DNA of 64,000 nt. It comes from Salvator merianae. Taxonomy: Eukaryota; Chordata; Lepidosauria; Squamata; Teiidae. The DNA lies in assembly GCA_003586115.2 (NCBI GenBank), contig QVOM02000023.1, positions 3,785,284 through 3,849,283 on the forward strand, written 5' to 3'. The position numbers and the translations under genes were made by a program. Positions 12,190 to 25,441 of this stretch are shown piece after piece (position 1 is the stretch's first letter; each line of letters begins with the position of its first letter). A model generated the notes under the pieces. That model had not been told where the DNA came from. It ran no database searches and saw only the letters and a program-made list of their open reading frames with translations.

Positions 12190-15100
12190 CTAAAAGGCGA
12201 GGAGGAAAAAAACCTTCCCATCAGGCGGCCCTTGTATTTTGTGCAATACTATACGATCGATTTGATTTTAACGTCTCCTTTCCACCCAAATGACCTCAAG
12301 TGGTTTCGCAGTCAGAATGACGACAACAAAGCCCGTTATGCAAAAGAACTTCCCATAGACTACTGCACCGTCAACCTAGACTTATTTACTTATTTATTTA
12401 TTTATTTATTTTTAAATGCAGAGATCCAACTTACCGAGGTAAAAGCAGGCCTGCTAATCGCTCTCCGGGACGAGATCCAGCTGGGCTAATGCAGAGGATT
12501 CTCCAGCTCTTTGCTTTGCTTTCTCCGGGTAGAGAGAACACCCTTGGGACCATAACCTGGAAGGGAGATAAAGAGGTTCAGATAGAGAGAAGTCCAAGGT
12601 CAGTGCTTGGTTATCGAGTAACGCTCTTGTCTATCGAGTCTCCCGTACGAGAGGAAGAAGTATCCTTTAACTCAGATATCTGGGGTGTTCGGCTTAACCC
12701 TTTGCAGACTTTATTTATTTATTTGCAGGGCTGGTTACAGTAATAAAAACAAAACATAAAATGAACCCACTAAAAACAAACCTGTGCCTGGAAGAGGCAA
12801 AGGGAAGCTGTTTGCTCAGCCAAAGGCTGGGGTGAATAGGGGCGTCGTCACAGATTTCCTGAATCTTTGAAGCGAAGGTGCCAGATGCACCTCAGAGGGG
12901 AGATTATTCCATAGTCTGGGGGCTACCACTGAGAAGGCCCTATCCCAGGGGGGGCACCCCTTTAACTACTGAAGGTGGTGGTACAACCAGGAGGGCCTCT
13001 CCTTGCAGATCTGAAGGTCGATTATTATTATGACTCGTTTATTAGAAACATTCATATACTGCCTTCCATACAAATCTCACAGCAGCTTACAAAAAGAAAT
13101 AGTGGTGTCTCTCACCTTTACCTTCTGAAAACAAGGATAAAACATGTTAATTGTTACAATTCATTAAAAACATAATAAAAATTGGCAGGGGTAAAGGAAA
13201 ATCAATCTACACAGGGAATGCTTGGGAAAACCAATATGACTTCAGTATGTGCCTGAAAGCTGCAATCATAGGCACCACACAAGTATCAAAGAGGGAAGCA
13301 TTCCACAAGGTGCCACCACAGAAAAGGCCCAGCTTCACTTTGCAAAGCATGGTAACTCAAGCAATGGCTGGCACTGGTTCACGTGTGTGTGTGTATGTGT
13401 GTGTGTGTGTGTGAAGCTCCCACAGCACTTCCACCGCTGCTGGATAACTCTTCATAGACTCCTGTCTGGATTTCAGTAAAACCTGGCTATTCTCAAAGAG
13501 TTATGTTCTTCTTATTCCAGCCTCTCAAGTGCATATTATTGCCTAGCAAAATTAGAACTTTGCTTTCATTTACCTGTTGAGGAACCTGTAACATGACAGC
13601 TCTCTGAAACATCAGCCCAGATGTTTCGGCTGAACTAGCTGAATTGAGGGGACCACCAGAGATAAGGAACTGGAGACCAAACACACCACATCTGGCTTGG
13701 ATAGTTTTCTTTGCCTGCTTAATTTGTTATCACTACCTGCTCTAGATGAACTGAATCTTAACGTGGAGAAGCATGATGCACAGGGGATGTAATATCGTAG
13801 CTGTTATGTTAGTCTCAGTCACATTTAATAATGGCTGCCTTCATATCCCGAATTTCTTTCCAAAGTATCCAAGGCAATGGACGTGGTTCTTTCCTTCCCT
13901 TTTAGCCTCACAACAACCCTGTAAGGTAGGCCAGACAGGGGATGTAATATGGTAACTGTTATGTTAGCTGCAGTCACATTTATTTATTTCTACCTTCATA
14001 TCCTGAATTTCTTTCCAAAAGGTTCAAAGCAGTATATATGATTCTCCTTCCCTCCCTTTTAGCTTCACAACAATCCTGTGAGGTAGGCCAGGTGGGGGAT
14101 GCAGGGACTGGTCAAAAGTCACCTACAGAGCTTCCATTTCTCAGGTCTAGCTCCAATACTCTAGTCATCACACCACCGTGGCTTTCTCTAAAATATCTTC
14201 AGCAATGTTTACCTAGCATGGGAGGAAACGCTACAAACACAGTGCCTCCTCCCCTACACTCATTGTGATTCCTCTGCTTGTCAAAAGCTAAAGGAATAAG
14301 GCAAGACTTCAGACTCTTAGAACAGATGAGAAAGACAGAGTTCTGGAACTCCTAAAGAAGAGGATTCTGAAATTTGAGGGGTCAACAACGAGAAGGCTCT
14401 GTCTAATGTCTCTGTCCCATGTGCTTCCTTCGGTCTGCAGTATGGTTTAGTGTTGCAGAACCAAACAGAAGTTTTCAGAAGAATAACTGAAAATACAATT
14501 GTCGCTTATTATACATGATTTTAAAGACGACAAATTTTCTGTATCCGCGACACCAGAAGCATAGGGGAGTCTGACATCTATGACCTCCATGATTACATAT
14601 TTGTGAGTTAATGCAAGATAATGGCACTTCCTTGTGTGCGCATGTGAATTCATTCCAAGCAGCCCAATTTCTGCCTCCCTCGTCATTCGCCAGTTTTCGT
14701 ATTTGCAAGGTTTTCCCCAAAGAGTTCGCTTGCAACTAACAATGGACAGCTATACTGATGTTCTTTTAAAATAGGGGTCTCGAGACTGCAGCCTTCCAGA
14801 TGTTCCTGAACTGCAGCTCCCAGCATTCCATGCTAGCCCCAGGGGAATGCTGGGTGTAGAACACTGGGAATTCTAGCACAGGACCAGCTAGTGGGACACA
14901 ATTCGAAACCCCTGTTTTCCAGGAAACAGGATTAATGATCTGTTCAGCAATTACTCATATAATTATTTGGGGACCCCAGATGGGAGCATGAGAATGCACC
15001 TGTCTCGGAGAACTCTCCTCTGGACCCCTCCAAAGCTGTGCCAGGCAGTGGCCCTGGGAGAAGTTCCAACATTTTTAAAACTCACGACTGCGTGGCCCGA

Positions 15101-16207
15101 AGGGTTGGGCTCTTGCATGTTACTGCCTGCGCTTGACTATTAAGGCATTATGCAGTACATAACCAGCCAATCTCCTTTTGACAGGCGTAAAAGATATGCT
15201 GAGCATTTTCACACAGTGATCTTTGGACACGAAGAACAGCCTTTTCTTTCAGATCAGCAGGCGCAGGCAGGGTCAGTGTGGAGGCTGAGAGGGTTCAAAG
15301 AGCTCGCCCAGAGTGTTCCGCAACGGACCGCATGGAAATTAATTTGAGTGCTGCAGCCAAGAATTAAGGGAGTGGCAGTCCAAAAACTGAGCTCTGGGTA
15401 GAAGAACTTAAGAGGAGTCCTGAAGGATCAGGCCACTGCCCATCTAGTCCAGCATCCTGTCTCACACAGTGGCCCAATTGCTTCTTCTCGTCTCAAGCAG
15501 AATATAAAGACAGGCAGATGTCTTTTCACCTTCGTCTTCTGCTTGAAAATGCCTAGAAGCACTGGCTGGGACAGGGTGTTGGACTAGATGGACTTGGCCT
15601 GTTGCATAAAAAAGGTCTTTGGAGGCATAACAGTGCTAGTGCCATGGGTGAGTGCAGCTGGCAGCTCCTCCCCCTGCTGAAAGCCGGTTTGAGGAGCTCA
15701 CAAACTGCCCAGTGGTTCACAACTGTTCGTGACCTGTCTTCCATGAATTGCTCCAAACCCCTTTCGAAGCCCTAATTCTGCTGCCTTCCAGCATCTCTCC
15801 TCTCCTCTTCCACGTTTCCCCGAACCACCCTTATCACTCCATCCTTCTTTCCATCTCCCTGATAGGGCAAATCCTGTCTTTCCACCTGGGCTGATCGACT
15901 CCCATAGCCCCAGCCGTGCCTCCTGAAACTGGTGCAACTACTTTGTTCTGTCTGTAATCTCTCTGGCGCAATCGCAAAGAAAGCGGCTTGCTCCACATTT
16001 TTAGGGCTCAATGAAACAGGCTGCTTAAAAGGAAAGAACAAAAGCGAAGCAGAAAGGTTGCTTCAGAACATACCAGCACACCCAGACAAGTTGACATCCT
16101 AAAGTCAGAATGGATATATCACCCTGTTTCTGGACTCAAACTAATTTGGCACATCACTTCCCTCATATTTGCCAAATCTATGCCTCCACCTTTCTGTGTT
16201 AATCTGT

Positions 16208-16258
16208 GTCCTTCCTTCCTTCCTTCCTTCCTTCCTTCCTTCCTTCCTTCCTTCCCTC

Positions 16259-16294
<36 letters not shown>

Positions 16295-16335
16295 TCCTTC
16301 CCTCCCTCCCTCCCTCCCTCCCTCCCTCCCTTTCT
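16208..16335. repeat. Compound microsatellite (CTTC)n-(CTTT)n-(CCCT)n
   Basis: A continuous polypyrimidine tract of three successive tetranucleotide blocks. The long frames reported across it on both strands (PSFLPSF or KERKKERK) are repeat artefacts. Confidence 0.97.
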
Positions 16336-17939
16336 TTCTCAAAATCGACATTAAAATACAGTCCTCCCTTGTTAACTGCAAAGTGTCCACTCTGGGAAAA
16401 ATCCTGCAAACACAGCAACTTGCAAAAAATAAGGGTGGTGGAATCTGGCAGTCCTACGCTTCCCATACTCCTAAAAAAACCCATGAAAAATGCCAGGTTC
16501 TGGAGCAACCTCATCAGCACACAAATTACACTCTTGGCAGGCACCAAAACAGTATAAGGCTGTTTCCGCACTCCCCTGCGCTCTTCCAGTACAGGGTGGG
16601 CCGCTCTGTACGGGAATAAGCAATCATCCCAAGCTGGCATGGAGGGTCCTGGCATGGAACAAGGCTGTCCACCTTGGGCTGGCCTCTTCTGGGCCAGCCC
16701 CCCCGCCGGCTGTGAAGCTGGATGTGCTTTCCAGTTCCTGGGGAGGGGGGATGTTTTGGCAGTGTGCCTTGTTGCACTGCTGAAATGAGTCCCCTGTGGT
16801 CTATCCACCAGTTGCCAGGCATGGCTTGTTTAGCCAGGTGCCCAGAAGTGGAGTGCTTTCAGGACAGCGTCCCGGAGTCTGGCAAAACAGTGCTGGGTTC
16901 CTGGTGCCTGGTAGACCAAATCAGCGGCTCGCTGCTGTCCGCACACAAACAGCTGGTTCAGCCTACTGCTGGAGAATGCCTGGGGGACCGATTCGTTGGA
17001 ACAGGGCTTGGGTGCCATTTTCTTGCCAGGTTCTGCTCCAGTGCCATGGGGCATTCTACCGGGAGGCTTGGCTTTCTGGCAGACTGTTCTGCAGTGTGGA
17101 CGAGGTGTTCCCCAGGCCTGGCCCAGCAGCCCAGTGGAAATCCTGCCTATGTCTCTGATCTCCACGTATTGTTATTTCTAACAATCATCAACATCATCAG
17201 CTTTTGTTAGTATTAGTAACAAATACTAACATGCATCAATTTTAATATTTTTTTATGATTGCATGTTGAGCTGGAATCCAATCAGTAATGGTGTGGATGA
17301 GAATAAGCAAACATACAAATAAATAAATGTCATTTAAAATTGTCCTGACGTCCCCCAGGAACCTCAAAGCTCAAAAGTATGAACAAGAGATGAAGGCCTT
17401 TCTTAAGCGAAGGCCATAAACACCTCTCATAAAATAAGAGAATCAATCCATCAATCTTGGAGCATTTCACAAAAGAATAAAGGCATCACACTGAGGCTGT
17501 AAAACTGGTGCAATGAAAACAGGTTAAATGACCATAAAACAATGAGAAGCAGTTCAAAATCAACCACACAACTTCATCAGCCAACAGCAAATGCCTGCAT
17601 AGAAAGGGATGCTTTGTGCTAGGACCAAAATCTGAACAAAATCAGGGTCTCTTGCCTTTCGGGGGAGTGAAGGTTGACCATACCAAAACTCAATGCAAAA
17701 GTAATTTTTTTAAAAAAAAGCCCTTATCTATCTATGGCCTTCCTAGCCCACCTTTGCTTCAGAAGAGCCCAAGACCATTCTTATTTCCTCTTTTTTATCC
17801 TCACCACACCTGTGAGGTTGGTTAGGATGACAAGCATGGACAGGCCCAAATTCACCCAGTGAAATTAACAGCAGGGATTTCAACCCAGAGGCTTCTGGGT
17901 TCCAGCCAGTGATGGTTGGTGGAGGTGAGTGCAGTGGAA

Positions 17940-18150
17940 AGCCCCTCCCACACTGAAAGCAGGTTCATGAGCTTCCTTCAAAGTTAACGTGGTTCATGCT
18001 GAAAGCTGGTTCATGAGCTTCCTTTGAAGTCCATGAGGTTCATGCTGAAAATTCAGTTTGTGAGCTTCCTTGGAAGTCCACATGGTTCATGCTGAAAATT
18101 CAGTTTGTGAGCTTCCTTCGGAGTCTACTTGGCTCATGCTGAAAGCAGGT
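17940..18150 (+). repeat. Tandem repeat, about 47-bp unit, four to five copies
   Basis: Units begin GGTTCATGCTGAAA and contain GTGAGCTTCCTTGGAAGTCC with gradual drift. Single related copies occur at 15650-15700 and 45855-45935. Confidence 0.75.
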
Positions 18151-18764
18151 TTGAGAACTTCCTTTGAAATTCAAGCCCATGAACCTACTTTCAACAGAGG
18201 GAGGTACTTTCCACTGCAATCACTCATGCTAGACACCGCTGGTTCCATCCCACTCATCTTGTCAGTATGCAACGCCTGCTCTTTGTCGAGAGCGATATCT
18301 CTGCTCCCCGGGAACGCCTCATCTGAAGATGCTTGGGAATGTCTATGGCTTTTTAAAAAGTCTTTCATACATAATGTAACTTGCCAAGAGAACAGCCTGT
18401 TTGGGGCTTAGGCCTTTTACGCCTCCTTGCAAAATTGTAGCTCAACTGGTTCTTGCCTTTGGCTGGTTATGCCCACGGGTGTTACATATGCTTAATGCAA
18501 TAAGAATGAGAAAAAAAAATAGCACCCAGTTCCGTGCTTCAGACCTGGAAAAAATCTGCAAGAGCAACTAACAGGTTTTAGTTTAAAAAGAGCAGGCAAA
18601 GCAAAGCAAAGAAGAACAAAACAAACAACAGAGCAGAGCACAGCAGAGCACAGCAGAGCACATTAGAGCACAGCAGAGCAGGCATTGCTGAACTGGTTTG
18701 AGGACACAAGGCCATCTGAAGGAAGGGGCAAGATAGCATCCCTCTAGCCATAGCTCTACTTTTC

Positions 18765-21480
18765 AAAAAGGGTTCCAAGAGAGACCCAGAAAATTAATAG
18801 GCCGCCCAGCTTAACATCTGTTCCAGGGAAGATGGTGGAAACCATTAGTATGGATATAATTACCAAGTATTTAGGGATGCAGGTCTTGCTCAAGGAGAGT
18901 CAGCACAGCCTTTGCAAAGGGACAACCTGTATAACCAGGTTTATTGAGACCATCAACAAACGCATGGATAAGAGTGATCTGGTAGGCATTTCTTATTCTG
19001 AGACTTAGGTTGCATTCACATCAGGCAGAAGTGCAACTACTGAGGGCCCAAGGGGCATGATATCTTGACACTGGCAATGTCAGTACATCTTTGAGGGCCA
19101 GCAAGCACCCACTGAGGGGATCTTTTGTACAGGCTGAAAAAAATGACTCTGAGGGTGCCTAATTGTCCTCAGAGACTCACATCACCCATGATGTACATTG
19201 ATGGCAGCCATGAGAGAAGCCTACCTGTGTTGGTTGCACATGGCAGTAATTTTTTGATGTCCCCAAAATGCCTAAATCTTGGGACCATTTCTAGTGCATC
19301 ACAAAATACAGCCTTGCTGTCACTTTGATACTAAGGAACTTCTAAGTCCAAGGAGATAACCAGCATTAAAGGTGCAGTATGGGAAGTCATTAAAATCAAG
19401 AAAAGCTCATTTAGAAAATGGAAGGCTTATCCTAAGGAGGATAACAGGAAGGAACATAAATTCTGGCAGAACAAACACAAGGCAGCAATCAGGAATGCTA
19501 AGAAAAATTTTGAGGAGCTCATTGCTAAAAGCATCAAAATAAATAATAAGAACTTCTTTAAGTACTTCAGAAGTAGGAACCCAACAAGGAAAGCAACTGG
19601 ACCATTAGATGACAATTGACAGAAAGGAATAATTAAAAAGGGAATATGGAGATTGCAGAGAGGCTAAATGATTTTTTTTGCCTCTGTTTTCACTGAGGAA
19701 GATAGCGGGTGTATACCTCAGGGAGGAGGGCAGAAGAATTGCACTGAATAGAGGTAACCAAAGGAGAGGTCTACGCATATCTTAATAAACTAAATACTAA
19801 CAAATCACTGGGACCAGATGGCATTCATCTGAGAGTTCTTAAATAACTCAGGTGTGAAACTGCTGATCTTCTAGCCAAAATATTTAATCTTTCCCTAAGA
19901 TCAGGCTAGGTGCCTGAAGACTGGAAGGTAGCAAATATAACACCAGTCTTCAAAAAAGGATCCAGGGATGATCCAGGAAATTATAGACCAGTCAGCTTAA
20001 CATCAGTCCCAGGTAAAGGTATGGAAACTATCATTAAGGATAAAATAAGTATACTCACAAAGGAACAAGCATTGCTGAAGGAAAATCAGAATGGTTTCTG
20101 CAAAGGTAAATAATGCCTTACTAAATTGCTAGAATTCTTTGCGAGTGTTGATAAACACATGGATAAAGGTGATCCAGTTGTCATTTACTATCTAGACTCT
20201 CAGAAGGCTTTTGCAAAGTCCCTCATCAAAGGTTCCTGAATAAACTCTGCAGTCATGGAATAACAGGACAGGCCCTGCCCTGGATTGATAACTGACTAAA
20301 GGACAAGAAACAGAGAGCAGGAATAAATGCCCAGTTCTCAGAGTGGATACAGGTGAGAAGTGTGTTCCCTCCAGCATTCAGTATGCTTTTTAAGCTATTC
20401 ATAAATGATCTAGAAGTAGGGGTAAGCAGTGAGATAGAAAAGTTTGCTGATGACACTAAATTGTTCAGGGTACCAAAAACTGAAAGTGATCATAAAGAGC
20501 GCCAGAGGGATCTCTTGACATTGGGTGAGTGGGCAACCAATTGGCAAATGCACTTCAATCTTAGCAAGTGCAAAGTGATCCACATTGGGGAAAGAACCCC
20601 ATAAACTGATGGGGGCCAAGCTTTCTATGTCAGACCAGGAAAGGGATCTTCGGGTTCTTGTGCATAACTCAATGAAGGTGTCCACCCAGTGTGCAGTGGC
20701 AGTGAAAAAAGCAAATTCAGTGCTAGGGGTAATAAGAAAGGGAATAGAAAACAAGTCAGCAAGTGTCATTGTGCCTCTTTACAAATCTATGGTGAGGCCA
20801 CACTTGGAATATTGTGTACAATTCTGGTCACCTCACCTCAGAAAGGATATTGTGGAACTGGAGAAGGTGCAGAAAAGGGCAACCAGAATGGTCAAGGGGC
20901 TGGAACACCTTCTTTACGAAATCAGGCTGCAACGCCTTGGCCTCTTTGGCCTTGAAAGACGGCGTTTAATAGGAGATCTGACTGAAGTACATAAAATCAT
21001 GCATGGGGTGGAAAGGTTAGGCAGAAAAAATCTTTTCTCTATCACACAATATTAGAACCAAGGGACAGTTTATGAAGCTGACAGGCAGGAGAGTCAGGAC
21101 CGACAAAGGGAAGTATTTTTTCACCCTGAGGGTAATCAGTCTATGAAATACAATTTACTACCAGAAGAGCGGGTGGCAGCCTGGATGGCTTTAGGAAGGG
21201 TTGGACAAATTCATGGAGGTCACGTGTGTCAATGGCTACTAGAATGGATGCCTAGGTACCACCTGCATGTTGGAGAGACAGGCAGGATGCCTCTGAAGGC
21301 CATTTGCAGGGAGCTGAGAGCAGGTGAAGGTTTTGCCTTGCTCCTCTGTTTGAGATGCCCACAAGCAATTGCTGGGCCATTGTGTGGACAAGATGCTGGG
21401 CTAGATGGTCTGTGGCCTGATCCAGCAAGACTTCCCTTATGTTCTTATCAAATTCATGGAGGACAGGTGTATCCATGGCT
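18765..21480 (+). mobile_element. Degenerate L2/CR1-clade LINE (reverse transcriptase remnant)
   Basis: Reverse transcriptase text is readable across several frames: PEDWKVANITPVFKKGS and NYRPVSLTS at 19910-20000, the catalytic FADD at 20443-20454, and [18 protein letters not shown] near 20790-20850. Frameshifts, stops and the absence of an endonuclease domain show it is a dead, 5'-truncated copy. The 3' end is GGATGGCTTTAGGAAGGG...ATGGCTACTAGAATGG followed by repeated tails ending CTTATGTTCTTA. Confidence 0.88.
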
Positions 21481-21690
21481 ACCAGAATGGATGTCTAGGT
21501 ACTGCCTGCAGGTTGGAGGGACAGGCAGGATGCCTCTGAAGGCCATTTGCAGGTAGACAAGAGCAGGTGAATTTTGTCTTTTGCTTGAGATGCCCCAAAG
21601 CAATTGACGGGCCACTGTGTGGACAGGATCCTGGACTAAATGGGCTGTGGCCTTACCCAGAAGGACCCCTCTTAGTTTCTTGTGTAGCTT
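21206..21690 (+). repeat. Tandem L2-type LINE tails
   Basis: At least two head-to-tail units, each with a GGATGCCTCTGAAGGCCATT block and a GTGTGGACA(A/G)GATCCTGG/CTGGGCTAGATGG block, following the LINE body directly. Confidence 0.7.
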
Positions 21691-22107
21691 TGAACTCACC
21701 AGAGAACACCTATCTTGTGAATGCCCCCTTGGCTTTTAACATTAACTGTTGGTATAAGAAAACAACTTGGTCTCAATACCCCATGCAATGACTGTGACTG
21801 AAAATCTTATTTTATATATTACTGTCTATTTTAATTTGTAACACATCTGATGAAGTTGGCTTAGTCTACGAAAGCTCATGCTACCAACTCCTTTTTCTTT
21901 GTTAGTCTCTAAGGTGCTACTAGACTGTCTGGCTATATAGATCCAGTCTAACACAGCTACTCCTTTGAATTCTATTTTAATTTTGGTTTGCTTTATTTGT
22001 GTTCCAGTCTGTGGACTGTTCAAATAAGCTTGTACTTGAACTTAGGTTTTCAGAAGGTTTTTCGAGCAAGTCCCTTGTCAAAAATTCTCACTAAGCCAAG
22101 CAGTCAT

Positions 22108-22111
22108 GGAA

Positions 22112-22167
<56 letters not shown>

Positions 22168-22168
22168 T
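22108..22168. repeat. (AAT)n microsatellite
   Basis: About 19 uninterrupted AAT units, followed by GATGAT. Confidence 0.97.
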
Positions 22169-22827
22169 GATAAAATAGGTCCCAGGGCAGGTCACAGCGT
22201 ATGATAAAAATTCAAAGCACTAAAACATATTTAAAATGTATCCCTTCCACTCTGGAGGAGTCCATTCATAGGAAACAATGAAACTAGTTAAGAAAGAGAA
22301 AGTAGAGGGTACTAATAAAAGGATATTATTCTCAATGAAAGGATGTAGCAAGTGGGCCCCCTAAGTTTATTAGTAAACTGATACTTTTTAACACACTCAT
22401 CCTTATAACTCATCATCATGCTGAGCCAAGGCTAAAACCAGAAATGGACTCCAAAGTCCTCCAAAAAGACTTCTTGGGATTCAAGTAATGCATGCTGGAG
22501 CGGAAAAAACCCCAAACCCTAATTGCATTTGTAGACCAGTGGGATCTGACTGAATGTGGTTGACTAGGAAAGAGATTCATTACAGTCGATTTTTGTTTGA
22601 TTTATTTTACTTCTTCCACTTTGATCTTGTAAACGGCACAGAATTGTTTTGAACTCTCTGGTATAGAAATCAAATCAAATCAATCAGTCAATAGTTTGTT
22701 TAATGCTGTCAACCCACTGTGCATCTGTCATCAAAAAGGGCAAAGAGCTCATCAGCAACAATGGGAAAATGGTACAGAAAATTATATGGTTAAAATAATA
22801 ATGTCTTTATGCAAAATTGATGCAGTA

Positions 22828-22866
22828 ATATGCTGTACTTGATCTTAGCGAAAAGACTGCGACAGA
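22828..22866 (-). pseudogene. U2 snRNA 5'-end fragment
   Basis: The plus strand reads GTACTTGATCTTAGCGAAAAG, the reverse complement of the conserved 5' part of U2 snRNA (CTTTTGGCTAAGATCAAGTG) with a few changes. Only about 38 bp is recognisable, so this is a truncated retro-pseudogene, not a functional U2 gene. Confidence 0.5.
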
Positions 22867-24300
22867 GGCAGAAGGAATGTATCTTGCTAAGCCACGGGTC
22901 TCAAACCGTGGCCCTCCAAAAATGTTTCTGAACAACAACTCCCAGAGTTCCACTCTGGGACTGGCACAGAATTCTGGGAATTGTAGTTCAGAACCTTCGA
23001 GTGGCTGCAGTTTAAGTCTCTCTCTCTGTACCAAACTTAGATGCACATTCTATACAAGTGATAAAGCATGTCCCACGATAATCTGATAGCTTCTATGCAA
23101 CACTTCAACTGGCAGATGAAAAGCATTTCATCACACATCAAGCTGCCAAAATTTGCTCCTCAGCAGCCAGGATAAGCTGTTGAAATATGTTTTGATGAGT
23201 GCCCTGAATGAGCCAGGCAGGAGGATGACACAACACACTACGATGCCCACAAGTCAGGGCATCTACTATACGAAATATAAAAAAGCATTGATATCAAATC
23301 AGATTGCTTTCGTGCAAGGTTGAGTGCATTCAACCAACAGGCAAAAAAGCACACTTTCCCCAAAGCAAATAAGAGAATTCTCCCATCATTTGTTCCCTTT
23401 CAACTGACTGGCCAAGACTCACCCTCCTAAGCACAAATTCAACCTATAAACAGGGAGCTTTGAAAAAACACAACACAACACCAGAATACTTCTCCCTTCT
23501 GCCCCTCTGTCAACCAGTGTTAGGGTTTCCTTACAGGGGGTGGCACTTTCACGGAAGATGCAAGGGACGGACCAGTAAACAGCTAAAAGGGCCTTGTTCA
23601 CTTCCAATCGGCCGCCCTCATGTCCAATTTACACCCAGATTGAGTGTAAATACACCAGCTGGGATGTATTTTCTGGGCAGCTTGAATAAGCTGCTGTGTT
23701 TTTTCGCATGCTGAAAGGTTTTCAAGCCTCACTATAATGCAGAGGAGGAATTTTCTCTCATATTCTTGGAGGGATTTTACAGGAAGCTCCAAGGGGGGAA
23801 AAGGGAGAAAGAAAAAATGAGAAAGAGGGAGAGAGAAGCAAAACTACCATATTCACCACCCTTGCAATCTGTTGTTATGACACCTTGGGTTTCTCCATCA
23901 CGATAGAGGAAAATGTGTTTCAGGAGTCACATATGAAGCTAAGAGAGTCACACCAATGGATTCTGTATCCGTGGAAAATCGCTCCCTCCAATCCCAACTT
24001 CAAATTTCCTATTGTCAGGGTGGGATTTCTCTGATCCTTGGGGCCCTCAGACTTCCGACACCCCGGCGGTTTGGAATGGATCTAGAAAAACAGGCACAAA
24101 ACCCCGTTCCTCAGAACAGAGCGGAGGGATCTCTCCAACATAATATCCCTGTCATCTTTCTACCCTTTTCTAAAATGATGAAGTTGAGGAAGATGATGGA
24201 GAACAATGACGGGAGAATGATAAAAAAAATCATTAAAGTTTTCCCATTCCAGGAGCAGCAAATATTTATAATCTTTACAGTAAACCTAATGGGAAAAGGA

Positions 24301-24360
24301 GAGAAGGAAGGAAGGAAGGAAGGAAGGAAGGAAGGAAGGAAGGAAGGAAGGAAGGAAGGA
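24301..24360. repeat. (GGAA)n microsatellite
   Basis: About 15 GGAA units. They produce an open KEGRKEGR frame that should not be annotated. Confidence 0.97.
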
Positions 24361-24763
24361 CAGAACCCATTGCCTCTTCTTACACCTGTGGAAACAGGCC
24401 GGTCTTGCTGTGGGTGGTGGGGACTCCTTTTTGGGGAGGGGGCAGCTTGGGAGCCAAGCCAGGGGCGAGCAAAGGAGGGGGGCTGGCCCACGCATAGGGG
24501 AAGGAGAAAAGAAGGTCACCAGGGCTCCTTGAAGCCCCCCTTTTCATGCACCCCCCCCAACAAAATAGCTCTGTGTGTGCGTGCAGGAGGAGCTGTTCCC
24601 ACTTCTTTTGTGTTCCATTTTCCTTCTCCCCCCCCCGTCTTATCAAGGACCCTCCCCACATCCCCCCCTTCTCCTAATATCTTTGGTTCCTGGTGGATGA
24701 GGCCAAGCACCATCCGTCCCCGCTTCCCAATCGCCTGCAAAGATGCGCTGAATCTTCCCTCGC

Positions 24764-24915
24764 NNNNNNNNNNNNNNNNNNNNNNNNNNNNNNNNNNNNN
24801 NNNNNNNNNNNNNNNNNNNNNNNNNNNNNNNNNNNNNNNNNNNNNNNNNNNNNNNNNNNNNNNNNNNNNNNNNNNNNNNNNNNNNNNNNNNNNNNNNNNN
24901 NNNNNNNNNNNNNNN
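24764..24915. other. Assembly gap (152 N)
   Basis: A run of N inside the GC-rich SLC27A4 5' region, so part of the promoter or first exon may be missing. Any open frame crossing it is not informative. Confidence 0.99.
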
Positions 24916-25385
24916 CCTAATTAAGATAGGACCCTCCTCTGCTCAGCACCCACCACCCCCTCCAGTACCCCCGGCAGCCATCCTGCCCCTTTTCTATAAC
25001 CCACCTTCTCCTTCTTCTCGTCAGGTCCCAGGGTGTCAGCGAACGGGGGAAGGGACCGATCCACCACTGCCCGCCGCAGCTGGCTCAGCAGCTGTCAGAT
25101 GGGATTGCAGCGGCGGCGCCGGCTTCCTTCCTTTCCTTCCGTCCTTTCTTTTCAACCCTTTGCTTTCTCCTCCTTCCCCTCCTCTTCCAAAGGGCTGGGA
25201 TCTCCTGATCGGCTCCTCCTGGCTTTAGCACTTCCTTCCTCTCCCTCCACCTGCAATTGCCCTCCCTTTTGTCCCTGTATGTGTGTGCGTGTGTATGCGC
25301 ACAAGCTTGCACAAGACAAGAGAGCGACTAGGAGGGAGAAAATTTTGCTCAAAGATGCTGCGGAAGCCTCTGCCATGCCAGGGGC

Positions 25386-25404
25386 GCCCGGCAGAGGGCG
25401 CCCG
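25386..25404 (+). promoter_or_regulatory. CTCF-like binding site
   Basis: The sequence CCCGGCAGAGGGCGCCC matches the CTCF core consensus (CCASYAGRKGGCRS) at all but one position. It lies in the GC-rich SLC27A4 5' region, about 0.5 kb from the tRNA-Arg gene. Occupancy is inferred only. Confidence 0.4.
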
Positions 25405-25420
25405 AAGCGTTCTGCACATG

Positions 25421-25441
25421 GCACGACGGGACTTGTAGTCT
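25421..25441 (-). promoter_or_regulatory. ZNF143/STAF-type promoter motif
   Basis: On the minus strand the sequence reads ACTACAAGTCCCGTCGTGC, close to the SBS consensus ACTACAATTCCCAGAATGC used by ZNF143 at CpG-island promoters. Its orientation is the same as SLC27A4 transcription and it lies 0.5 kb from the tRNA-Arg gene. Confidence 0.45.

Larger units (their letters stand above)
12190..24399. other. SLC27A4 5' intron, repeat-rich, no exon found
   Basis: Between the first coding exon and the promoter region I find only interspersed repeats. These are LINE tails (12700-13020), a (GT)n run (13383-13412), an L2-type tail (15420-15610), a (CTTC/CTTT/CCCT)n tract (16208-16335), an unclassified possible DNA element (16559-17160), a 47-bp tandem repeat (17940-18150), a LINE (18765-21480), a sauropsid repeat (21845-21965), (AAT)n (22110-22166) and a U2-like fragment. 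No conserved protein frame was recognised. Confidence 0.6.

Noticed and set aside
16119..16808. 229-codon minus-strand frame rich in Lys/Glu/Arg
   Set aside because: Produced by the CTTC/CTTT/CCCT microsatellite; the flanks show no known domain.
19910..21055. Reverse transcriptase frames as a functional gene
   Set aside because: Several frameshifts and stops and a missing endonuclease domain show a dead LINE.
23956..24924. 322-codon plus-strand frame
   Set aside because: It crosses a GGAA microsatellite and the N gap; no coherent domain.
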